A stretch of DNA of 8,892 bases from Lentisphaerota bacterium (lineage in GTDB: Bacteria > Verrucomicrobiota > Kiritimatiellia > JAAZAB01), in contig JACQHI010000317.1 of the NCBI GenBank assembly GCA_016199105.1, positions 1 through 8,892 of the forward strand. The letters are read 5' to 3'. The notes under the pieces were generated by a model. The model made no database searches. It was not told the origin of the DNA and worked only from the letters and a program-made list of their open reading frames with translations. Below are positions 1 through 6,140 of the stretch, in pieces (positions within the stretch are counted from its first letter, which is position 1; every line of letters starts with the position of its first letter). A program made the translations under genes and the position numbers.

Positions 1-66
1 TATGGAGGGCGGGCGGCCTCGACCGCCGCGAGCTTAAGGATCGGTAGGATTAAAACGGGATAATTT
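1..66 (+). promoter_or_regulatory. Leader of the pseudopilin gene with ribosome binding site
   Basis: This short stretch precedes the first gene. GGGA at 57-60, six bases before the ATG at 67, is a moderate Shine-Dalgarno match. GGCGG (12-16) and CCGCC (23-27) can pair around a 6-base loop, which may be the tail of an upstream repeat or gene. Frame 1 is open from base 1 to a TAA at 61-63, so the end of an upstream gene cannot be ruled out, but the piece is too short to identify. No convincing promoter is visible. Confidence 0.35.
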
Positions 67-2382
67 ATGAAATCCACAACGATACCATCCACGACCGGCG
101 CATCCCCCTTCGCGAGGCCGCTACGGCGGGACAGGCGCGGCGTGGCCCTGATCCTGGTCCTCGGCATGCTGGCCATCCTCATCATCTCGGCCGTGACGTT
201 CGCCGTCAGCATGCGCACGGAGCGCGCCGCCGCGTTGTACTACGCCAATAATTTGAGGGCCAAACAGTTGGCGTATGCGGGGTTGGCGCGGGCCATGGAG
301 CATATCCGGCTGGACATGGGGTCCAATGTTCAGGCCGCCAATGCCAAAGTGTATCCCGCCTGGGATGCTCAGAGCTCCTTTCAATGGCGCACGAACATGA
401 CGCTGATCACGAACCTCTCCTATATGTGGGACACGAACATGACGCTGATCACGGCCAATATGACCAATTTCGCGAGTTCCAGTAATCCGATATTTATCGC
501 CGAATCCCTGAGTTCCAGTAATCCGGTGTTTATCGCCGCTATCCCGCCGTTTATTCCGGCGGCGCTCACCGGCAGTGTGGTTGCGGTGGATAAGGCGTGC
601 ACGAATGCGAGTCCCGCAAACAACACATGGATTTATTACCATAATTTTGTCGTGTCGGTCGTCTCCAATCAGGGGGGGGGCTTCACCACAAACCGGCTCA
701 TTCTGGGGCGCGTTTCCTATCTGATCGTCAACTGTTCGGGGCTGCTCGACGCCAATCTGGCCGGCAGCCCGACGGTCGCGCGCGGGCTGGGCGCCAGTCC
801 GGCCGAAATCGTGCTCAACGGGCTGCCGGAATTCAGCGTGGGCGGCCCAGGCTTTTTTTTAAATCAACGCGCGAATATTGACAAGCGATATGAGATGCTG
901 GACGAGTTGGCGGCGCTCAATCTCCTGCCGCAATACAACAAGTTGCCGGAAAATTTCGCCACTTATTCCGGCGCGGGGACGAACTACGTGACCGCAAACA
1001 ACACGCTGGCGGGCCCGGTGTTCCTCGACGCCAATATTACCAATCTGGTCGCGAACCGACCGGCCATCACCAATGCCTTTGGCCAGGCGGGGCTCACGGG
1101 TTTCGGCTACGGCGGATTCAGTAAACCGGATATTCTTTACTGGAACTTGATCGATTATGTGGATACCAATTCCCTGCCCAGCAGCCCCATTTATGGCGTG
1201 GATAGCGCGCCCTGTTTCAGCGAGATCGTCGTCGAAAGCGTCGTGACGCTGGACACGCCTGGGATAGGACCGGGCATGAGAAATTACCGGGTTCAGCCGA
1301 CAATCCAGGTTGAAATGTTCGCCCCTTTGTCCACTACTTCTTCCGTGTTTACACTCGATCTGAATTGCTCCGTCTCCCTGGTGTCGGCGTCAGTGCCTGG
1401 CTTCAGCATGGCTTCCAACACGGTATCCGTCCCAACGAGCAATGCTCCTCCGAATACTTATGCTATGGCGCCGAATATGCCGACTCCCCTGCTGGGGGCG
1501 GACGAGGTGGCTGCTCAGGACATAAATTACATCCTGAAGGTTGATAGACTGGTCCTCACAAATGCAGTGGACAATGTCCTTATGGATGTGTTGACCGCTC
1601 CCATACAGTTCTCCATCACACATAGGACGCCTCCTCCGCCTTATGCCGCGACTTCCGCCGTGGCGTCCGCGGAGGCTCAGGATCCGCGATTCAATGCCTA
1701 TACCAACGATTGGGTCGTGCGCGCCGGAGATTCGAGAGGAACGACCAATCTTGCCACCGTGACTTATCTGGCCGGTCTGCCGAATGGTGACAAAGATGTC
1801 GTGACGTTCGTGGCCAACACCAACTTGCAGGTGGTCGGAGAACTCGGCTATCTGGCGTATGACAAGGGGAGAACGGTCCGGCTTTGCGGTCCGAATCCGC
1901 ACCGTGTGGTGGACACGTTCACGGTGCGAACCAACGCGTTCATGCGGGGCCTGGTGAATCCCAACACCCGGCAGACGAATGTCATTGCCTCGGTGTTTAA
2001 CGGGATGCCCAAAGACCAATACCCCGGAGGGCCATCCAATCTGGTCACTTGGCTGGTGGCCCAACAGATCGAGACATTTTTCATGCAAACCAACACGTGG
2101 GCGTCCACGAATGCGGGGTCCAATGCGTTCCTCAACGTTTCGGATATTGGGAAGGTGGACTATTTTTCCGCTGACGACGACCTGACCCGCGAGTCCTTCG
2201 TCCGCAATGCGTCGGGGCTGTTCAGTCCGGGACAGAATTTGTTCACGATTCTCGTCGAGGCGCAAGCGAGTCCCGGCGGCATGTTCAACGTCTTGCCTCC
2301 GCGCCAGCGCGCGATCGCGCTGGTCTGGAGGGACCCCTATACCGGTGAGTTCGTGATCCGGTCCTTGAAATGGCTCATGTAA
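67..2382 (+). CDS. GspK/PilX-like minor pseudopilin, unusually long (771 aa)
   Basis: Probable minor pilin or pseudopilin of a type IV pilus/type II secretion-like system. Residues 1-25 form a basic leader ending in RRDRRG. The hydrophobic segment VALILVLGMLAILIISAVTF follows (about 26-45), then SMRTERAAALYYANNLRAKQ and an AYAGLARAME helix typical of GspK/PilX N-termini. A prepilin peptidase would cut after Gly25. The residue at mature position 5 is Leu rather than Glu, as in GspK proteins, which lack the Glu5 of major pilins. The rest is Asn/Thr/Ser-rich, as expected for an extracellular protein, and ends in a conserved-looking block (RQRAIALVWRDPYTGEF, near residues 743-759). At 771 residues it is about twice the usual GspK length. 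It contains two short tandem duplications (390-453, 474-538), a G9 tract (672-680) and a T8 tract (853-860), all in frame. The pseudopilin class is well supported; GspK versus PilX is inference. Confidence 0.7.
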   Translation: MKSTTIPSTTGASPFARPLRRDRRGVALILVLGMLAILIISAVTFAVSMRTERAAALYYANNLRAKQLAYAGLARAMEHIRLDMGSNVQAANAKVYPAWDAQSSFQWRTNMTLITNLSYMWDTNMTLITANMTNFASSSNPIFIAESLSSSNPVFIAAIPPFIPAALTGSVVAVDKACTNASPANNTWIYYHNFVVSVVSNQGGGFTTNRLILGRVSYLIVNCSGLLDANLAGSPTVARGLGASPAEIVLNGLPEFSVGGPGFFLNQRANIDKRYEMLDELAALNLLPQYNKLPENFATYSGAGTNYVTANNTLAGPVFLDANITNLVANRPAITNAFGQAGLTGFGYGGFSKPDILYWNLIDYVDTNSLPSSPIYGVDSAPCFSEIVVESVVTLDTPGIGPGMRNYRVQPTIQVEMFAPLSTTSSVFTLDLNCSVSLVSASVPGFSMASNTVSVPTSNAPPNTYAMAPNMPTPLLGADEVAAQDINYILKVDRLVLTNAVDNVLMDVLTAPIQFSITHRTPPPPYAATSAVASAEAQDPRFNAYTNDWVVRAGDSRGTTNLATVTYLAGLPNGDKDVVTFVANTNLQVVGELGYLAYDKGRTVRLCGPNPHRVVDTFTVRTNAFMRGLVNPNTRQTNVIASVFNGMPKDQYPGGPSNLVTWLVAQQIETFFMQTNTWASTNAGSNAFLNVSDIGKVDYFSADDDLTRESFVRNASGLFSPGQNLFTILVEAQASPGGMFNVLPPRQRAIALVWRDPYTGEFVIRSLKWLM
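390..453 (+). repeat. In-gene direct repeat, 42-bp period
   Basis: CACGAACATGACGCTGATCA begins at 390 and again at 432. The identical stretch is 22 bases in each copy. The 42-base offset is exactly 14 codons, so the protein repeats TNMTLIT in frame. The two copies show no base differences, which suggests a recent duplication. Confidence 0.8.
474..538 (+). repeat. In-gene direct repeat, 36-bp period
   Basis: Two 29-base copies, 474-502 and 510-538, start with GAGTTCCAGTAATCCG and end with TTTATCGCCG. They differ at two positions near the middle. The 36-base offset is 12 codons, giving SSSNPIFIA and then SSSNPVFIA in the protein. The repeat lies just downstream of the 42-bp-period repeat and is unrelated to it in sequence. 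Confidence 0.8.
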
Positions 2383-2396
2383 TTGAATTTTTCCCC

Positions 2397-2458
2397 GTGG
2401 ACGCGGCGCCCCCGCCGCGTGTTCGGGCCAAAACACGCGGCGGGGGCGCCGCGTCTAC
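2397..2458. repeat. Nested GC-rich palindrome, REPIN/BIME-like; possible terminator
   Basis: Two 27-base arms (2397-2423 and 2432-2458) are inverted copies that differ at one position, separated by an 8-base loop. Each arm also contains its own palindrome: ACGCGGCG-N4-CGCCGCGT at 2401-2420 and again at 2435-2454. The DNA can therefore fold as one long hairpin or as two short ones. That is the layout of paired REP sequences (REPIN/BIME). It begins 15 bases after the pseudopilin stop codon, so its transcript could act as a terminator or a 3'-end stabiliser. No U-tract follows it, so classical intrinsic termination is doubtful. Confidence 0.7.
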
Positions 2459-2479
2459 ATGCGCCATCAAAAGAACATG

Positions 2480-2508
2480 TTGACAGGGTTCGCCTGTCCC
2501 ACTAACGT
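2480..2508 (+). promoter_or_regulatory. Possible sigma-70 promoter for the Amuc_1102-like gene
   Basis: A perfect -35 consensus TTGACA lies at 2480-2485. After a 17-base spacer comes TAACGT (2503-2508), which keeps the T1, A2 and T6 positions of a -10 box. The site falls between the GC palindrome and the next gene, where a new transcription start would be expected. The weak -10 makes this tentative. Confidence 0.35.
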
Positions 2509-2532
2509 TACCCGGAAATTTCCTAACAAAAC

Positions 2533-2562
2533 ATCGAATTTTTCCCCGATGAAAAATTCGAT
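2533..2562 (+). promoter_or_regulatory. AT-rich hairpin abutting the ribosome binding site
   Basis: ATCGAATTTTTC (2533-2544) and GAAAAATTCGAT (2551-2562) form a perfect 12-bp inverted repeat with a 6-base loop. The Shine-Dalgarno AAGGGAGG (2565-2572) begins two bases after the stem and lies five bases before the ATG at 2578. In the 5' leader the stem could protect the mRNA or modulate ribosome access. A run of U lies only in the left arm, so this is not a terminator on the plus strand. Confidence 0.5.
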
Positions 2563-2577
2563 ATAAGGGAGGCGTTT

Positions 2578-3183
2578 ATGGTCCGGTTCGTCATGGTTTT
2601 GCTGGCGGCGTTGATCCTGGCCGGGGCGGACGCGCGGGCGCAAACCGCGATTCGAAAAGCCGCACCGGCGCCCGGGGCCGTGCCGGTCGGCGCGCCGGCG
2701 GCGACGGTCAAAATCCGGAGTTTGACCGTGGACAAGGTCAAGACGCCCGAGTATTCGTCGGACGCCTCGGAATCCACGGGGGCCTCGAAGCAGTGGGGAC
2801 GCGTGTCGGTGAAGTACGACACCGCCCCGGAATGGGCGGACGACCTGGAGTTCCGTTATTTTGTCGTGGTCAAAAACAAGGACCGGCAATCGGTCATGTT
2901 CACCGCGAACATGAGCTATATCGAGGTGGCGAAGGGGGTTCATCACAGCGCCGTTTTTCTCCGCCCCAACACCCTCGAACGGTATGGCGAGATCGAGCAG
3001 GCGGCGGTGGAGATTTATTACAAGGGCGAACTGGCGGCCTCGGAGTCCACCCTGAAGGATGACAAGTCGCAATGGTGGCGCACGGCCAAGGTGAAAACCC
3101 TGGACGGCATTCTGCTCAACCGCGATCAGACCCCCTTCGCCTTCGTGGCCTGGGATAATTACGAGACCATCAAGGCCCGGTAA
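2578..3183 (+). CDS. Exported Amuc_1102-family pilus-like protein
   Basis: A small periplasmic or surface protein of 201 residues. It begins with a signal peptide: hydrophobic residues about 3-16, probable signal peptidase I cleavage after Ala21 in DARA|QT. A short Ala/Pro linker follows, then a beta-rich domain (about residues 38-201) with alternating strands such as RVSVKYDTAPEW, LEFRYFVVVKN and QAAVEIYYKGEL. The ATG is fixed by a strong AAGGGAGG five bases upstream. The assignment to Amuc_1102 rests on size, signal peptide, fold type and exact position next to the PilM-, Amuc_1100- and Amuc_1099-like genes, as in Akkermansia. From memory, Amuc_1102 has an immunoglobulin-like fold. Its biochemical role is unknown; partner of the pilus complex is inference. 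Confidence 0.62.
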   Translation: MVRFVMVLLAALILAGADARAQTAIRKAAPAPGAVPVGAPAATVKIRSLTVDKVKTPEYSSDASESTGASKQWGRVSVKYDTAPEWADDLEFRYFVVVKNKDRQSVMFTANMSYIEVAKGVHHSAVFLRPNTLERYGEIEQAAVEIYYKGELAASESTLKDDKSQWWRTAKVKTLDGILLNRDQTPFAFVAWDNYETIKAR

Positions 3184-3210
3184 CGAGTATGATCCTGACA
3201 AAGGCAGTTA

Positions 3211-3462
3211 AACTACGAAACACGCGAAAAACACGAAAGGAATTGCCCATACAACCAATGTGGGTTCTGTTCATAACCCAAAAAATACAACCACTGATTA
3301 CACGGATGAAACAGATGGGAAGTCAAATTGTGACCGTATCCATGCCATCCTGCGAAGCGCGGGACGAGTCCGTGGTTAATATTCTTTTTTTGCGCCGTTT
3401 CTCATGCATTCGGTTGCCATGGCTTTCTCAATATTTTCGCGCTTTTCGCGTGTTTCGTAGTT
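3211..3462. repeat. MITE-like element with 28-bp terminal inverted repeats
   Basis: This fills the 300-bp gap between the Amuc_1102-like gene and pilM. The left end AACTACGAAACACGCGAAAA (3211-3230) recurs as its exact reverse complement at 3443-3462. The match continues to 28 bases (3211-3238 against 3435-3462) with two mismatches. The 252-bp unit is less GC-rich than the flanking genes and codes for nothing recognisable. An inner hairpin, TGGGTT (3261-3266) with AACCCA (3275-3280), is present. No clear target-site duplication is visible. It may be a non-autonomous mobile element or a long-stem repeat of a dispersed family. Confidence 0.6.
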
Positions 3463-3483
3463 ACAATTGATTTCAGAATTACG

Positions 3484-5154
3484 ATGAGCTTTTTCAAGCC
3501 CAACCGCGTCCTGGCGATCGATATCGGGTCCTGCGATCTGAAAGTGGGGGAGTTCACCGTCCGGAAGAACGGCATCGAGCTGACCCAGTTCGACGTGCGG
3601 TCGCTCGGCGTCGATCCGAGCAAGGATGAGGATCCCACCCCATCTATCGTCACCTCCATTCAGGCCGCCGTGAAGGAGAAAAACATCCGGCCGGCGCCCG
3701 TGATCGTGTCCGTGTCGGGGCAGGCGGCTTTTTTGCGGCTGGTGAAACTGCCGCCGGTCAAGCGGGACAAAATTTTCCAGACGGTCCAGTTCGAGGCCCA
3801 GCAGAATGTGCCGTTCCCGATCGACGAGGTGGTCTGGGACTATCAGTTGATGGGGTCCTCCCAGCATGAAATGGATGTGATGCTGGTGGCCATCAAGGCG
3901 GATATCGTCCAGAACATGACGGATTGCATCGAGGCCGCCGGGCTGGAGGTGGAGCTGGTGGATGTGGCACCCATGGCCCTGTACAACGCGGTCCGCTATA
4001 ATTACACGGACCTCACGGGGTGCACGCTGGTGATCGATATCGGGGCGCGGTCCACCAACCTCGTCTTCATGGAGGAAAACCGTTTCTTCAGCCGGAACCT
4101 GCCCATCGTGGGCACCGGCAACGCCGTCACCCAGCAGTTGATGAAGGAATTCGCCCTGGACTTCAAGGCCGCCGAGGAGATGAAAAAGGCCCAGGCCAGC
4201 GTGGCGTTCGGGGGCGCCTATGAGGATTACGCGGACAAGACGCTGTCCAAGGTGTCGAAAACCGTCCGCAGCGCCATGACGCGACTCCACGTGGAAATCG
4301 AACGGTCCATCAATTTCTACCGGACCCAGCAGGGCGGCAACCGGCCGGACCGGATTTTTCTGGCCGGGGGCAGCAGCCTGATCACGCGGACGGACGAGTT
4401 TTTCAAATCCAAGCTGAAGCTGGAGGTGGACTATCTCAACCCGTTCCGCAACGTGATGGTGAGCCAGGCCATCTCCGCCGAGGATATCGGCGGGAACGCG
4501 CATGTCCTGAGCGAGGTCGTGGGCGCGGCGTTGCGGCATGCCTTCCCGTGTCCCCTGGAAATCAACCTGTTGCCGCCGCGCATCGCGGCCGAGCGGGCGT
4601 TTCGCCGGAAACAGCCCATCCTGATCGCCGCCGCCGCCGGCGTGGTGTTGATCGTGCTCTGCTGGTGGCTGTATTTTTCGCGGATGGCGGCGGTGACCGG
4701 CGAGCGGCTCGCGAAGGTGCGGAGCCGGGTGGAGCAGCTCGAAAAGGTGGAGCTGCGGTTGAAGGAGGTCGAGGGCCGCCTCCTGCTGGTGTCGAAACAG
4801 GCGGAGCAGCTCGCCGGAATCGTCCGGCTTCGAACGGAATGGCTGGAGACGTTGAACGAAATCCACGCCTGCATGCCGGACGGCATGTGGCTGGTGTCGT
4901 TCGTCCCCATGGCCGCCGTCCCGCCGCCGGGGCAACCGCCCCCGCCGGTGAAGCAATATTCGCATATTCAAATCAAGGGCATGCTGTTCGCCGACAAGGC
5001 CAGGGACAAGTCCATTCCGGATTTTGTGGAGCGCCTGAAAAAGAATCCGCTGTTCGGCGAAGGCACGAAGATCGAACTGGCCCCGTTGCCCAGCCTGGAC
5101 GATTATGCCCGCGAGTTCACCATTCTGGTCGGCTTGAAGAAACCGCTTTCATGA
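3484..5154 (+). CDS. pilM: PilM-like actin-fold ATPase fused to a PilN-like segment (Amuc_1101 type)
   Basis: Cytoplasmic scaffold of the type IV pilus alignment complex. Residues 1-352 are the PilM/FtsA-like actin fold. Phosphate-1 loop VLAIDIGSCDLKVGEF is at 9-24, phosphate-2 CTLVIDIGARSTNLVF at 180-195, and the adenosine motif DRIFLAGGSSLI at 289-300. The chain then continues as a PilN: EINLLPPR at 359-366 is the INLLP motif by which PilN tails bind PilM. A transmembrane segment (about 378-398), a coiled coil (about 403-445) and a small alpha/beta domain to residue 556 follow. PilM and PilN are usually separate proteins. The ATG at 3484 gives the expected N-terminus but has no clear Shine-Dalgarno upstream. 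The stop overlaps the next start by ATGA (5151-5154), so translation is probably coupled. Confidence 0.88.
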   Translation: MSFFKPNRVLAIDIGSCDLKVGEFTVRKNGIELTQFDVRSLGVDPSKDEDPTPSIVTSIQAAVKEKNIRPAPVIVSVSGQAAFLRLVKLPPVKRDKIFQTVQFEAQQNVPFPIDEVVWDYQLMGSSQHEMDVMLVAIKADIVQNMTDCIEAAGLEVELVDVAPMALYNAVRYNYTDLTGCTLVIDIGARSTNLVFMEENRFFSRNLPIVGTGNAVTQQLMKEFALDFKAAEEMKKAQASVAFGGAYEDYADKTLSKVSKTVRSAMTRLHVEIERSINFYRTQQGGNRPDRIFLAGGSSLITRTDEFFKSKLKLEVDYLNPFRNVMVSQAISAEDIGGNAHVLSEVVGAALRHAFPCPLEINLLPPRIAAERAFRRKQPILIAAAAGVVLIVLCWWLYFSRMAAVTGERLAKVRSRVEQLEKVELRLKEVEGRLLLVSKQAEQLAGIVRLRTEWLETLNEIHACMPDGMWLVSFVPMAAVPPPGQPPPPVKQYSHIQIKGMLFADKARDKSIPDFVERLKKNPLFGEGTKIELAPLPSLDDYAREFTILVGLKKPLS

Positions 5155-6077
5155 ACCTGAAAAAATACAAGGGCTTGCTGATCGCCGGCGGCGTGGTTCT
5201 GGTCCTGCTGGCCGTGGCGGGCTTTCTTCTCTATTCCTCCATGTCCCGCTACGCGCAGGGAAAGACCGACCTGCAGGCGGAGATGCAAAAGCTCTCCCAG
5301 CTCAACAACCGCGAGCCGTTCCCTTCCCAGACCAACATCGCCCAGGTGACGACAAATCTGCTGATTCAGGCCGGCGTGTTAAAGGAGATGAACGAGCAAT
5401 TGCGCGAAGGGCAGGTGGAGCCCCAACAGATGGAATCCGCCGAATTCGGGCTGCTCCTGGAAAACGGACTGCGGGCCATTCGCGCCTCTTTCGCGACCAA
5501 CGGGATTATCCTGCCGCAAAGGATGTCGTTCGGATTCGATCGTTACGCGGGCGGGCAGCCTCCCCGGGACCTGGATATTCCCCGCCTGGTCCAGCAGCTT
5601 CGGATCATCGACAATTTGTGCAAAATCCTCGTGGCCGCCGGCATTGCGGAACTGCAGGTCATTTCACGGGAGGAATTCGAAACCATGGCCGGCGCCGCGC
5701 CTCCACGACCGGGGCAGCCGCCGTCCGCGGACAAGGTGGGAACCATCGGTCCCAACGAGTTGTATGGGAAAATGCGCTTCAAGCTGGTCTTTCGCGCCAA
5801 GGAAAGCGCCGTGCTGGAAGTCTTGAACGCCTTGGCGGCCCATGAGATGTTCACGGTGATCACCGTCCTCGAAAAGGCCAACCAGAAGCAGGGCTTGAGG
5901 GATGTCGCTTTTTCTCCCGCAGTCGCCCCCGCCGCCCCGCCTGGCGGGGCCGCCGCGGGGGGGGCGATTCCCCGCGAGCAGCGGGTGGTGATCGGCAGGG
6001 AGGAAGTGGATGTCAAAATGGAAGTGGATGTCTACCGGTTCGCGCCGATTCCGGATCAACCGGCCCGAGAGAGGTGA
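5151..6077 (+). CDS. Amuc_1100-family pilus-like membrane protein, in PilO position
   Basis: A 308-residue bitopic inner-membrane protein; Akkermansia Amuc_1100 is of similar length. Residues 1-7 are cytoplasmic, 8-28 a transmembrane helix, and about 30-52 a short coiled coil (QGKTDLQAEMQKLSQLNN) followed by EPFPSQTN. A mixed alpha/beta periplasmic region follows (61-175), then a Pro/Gly linker (181-195), a second alpha/beta unit (202-243), an Ala/Pro/Gly loop (257-273), and a closing strand QRVVIGREEVDVKMEVDVYR. Anchor, coiled coil and repeated alpha/beta units are the plan of PilO. The start is the ATG in the ATGA overlap with pilM; longer versions of this frame overlap pilM and are shadows. 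The linker DNA holds a CCCCGCC-T-GGCGGGG palindrome and a G8 tract. Family assignment rests on length, architecture and order. Confidence 0.75.
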   Translation: MNLKKYKGLLIAGGVVLVLLAVAGFLLYSSMSRYAQGKTDLQAEMQKLSQLNNREPFPSQTNIAQVTTNLLIQAGVLKEMNEQLREGQVEPQQMESAEFGLLLENGLRAIRASFATNGIILPQRMSFGFDRYAGGQPPRDLDIPRLVQQLRIIDNLCKILVAAGIAELQVISREEFETMAGAAPPRPGQPPSADKVGTIGPNELYGKMRFKLVFRAKESAVLEVLNALAAHEMFTVITVLEKANQKQGLRDVAFSPAVAPAAPPGGAAAGGAIPREQRVVIGREEVDVKMEVDVYRFAPIPDQPARER

Positions 6078-6140
6078 TAGGTGTTGGGTTGTAGTTAAAA
6101 GTGATTTGAGATAATTGTAGTAACGAAAAGGTGGAATGCG
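6078..6140 (+). promoter_or_regulatory. AT-richer spacer with ribosome binding site and weak promoter-like boxes
   Basis: This 63-base gap is clearly more AT-rich than its neighbours. AAGGTGG (6128-6134) lies six bases before GTG 6141 and decides that start; the nearby ATG at 6136 is out of frame. GATAAT (6110-6115) resembles a -10 box, with TTGTAG (6089-6094) at a short 15-base spacing. The ribosome binding site is convincing; an internal promoter is only possible. Confidence 0.35.

Noticed and set aside
1390..2436. Minus-strand open frame of 348 codons opposite the pseudopilin gene
   Set aside because: It covers the conserved C-terminal part of the plus-strand gene, starts in the palindrome, and has a composition typical of antisense shadows.
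2482..2498. Small GACAGG/CCTGTC hairpin
   Set aside because: It is only six base pairs and overlaps the possible -35 box. This is expected by chance and does not resemble a terminator.
3189..3470. 93-codon plus-strand frame between the Amuc_1102-like gene and pilM
   Set aside because: It is almost entirely the inverted-repeat element, so its N- and C-terminal residues are translations of the repeat ends. It has no ribosome binding site or domain.
3376..4971. Minus-strand open frame of 531 codons opposite pilM
   Set aside because: It is a shadow of codon bias in GC-rich DNA. The plus strand has clear PilM motifs, while the minus product is His/Arg/Gly-rich with no domain.
4548..5150. Upstream extension of the Amuc_1100-like frame
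   Set aside because: It overlaps pilM and gives a Gly/Arg/Ala-rich sequence. The ATGA overlap at 5151 gives a proper membrane-anchor N-terminus.
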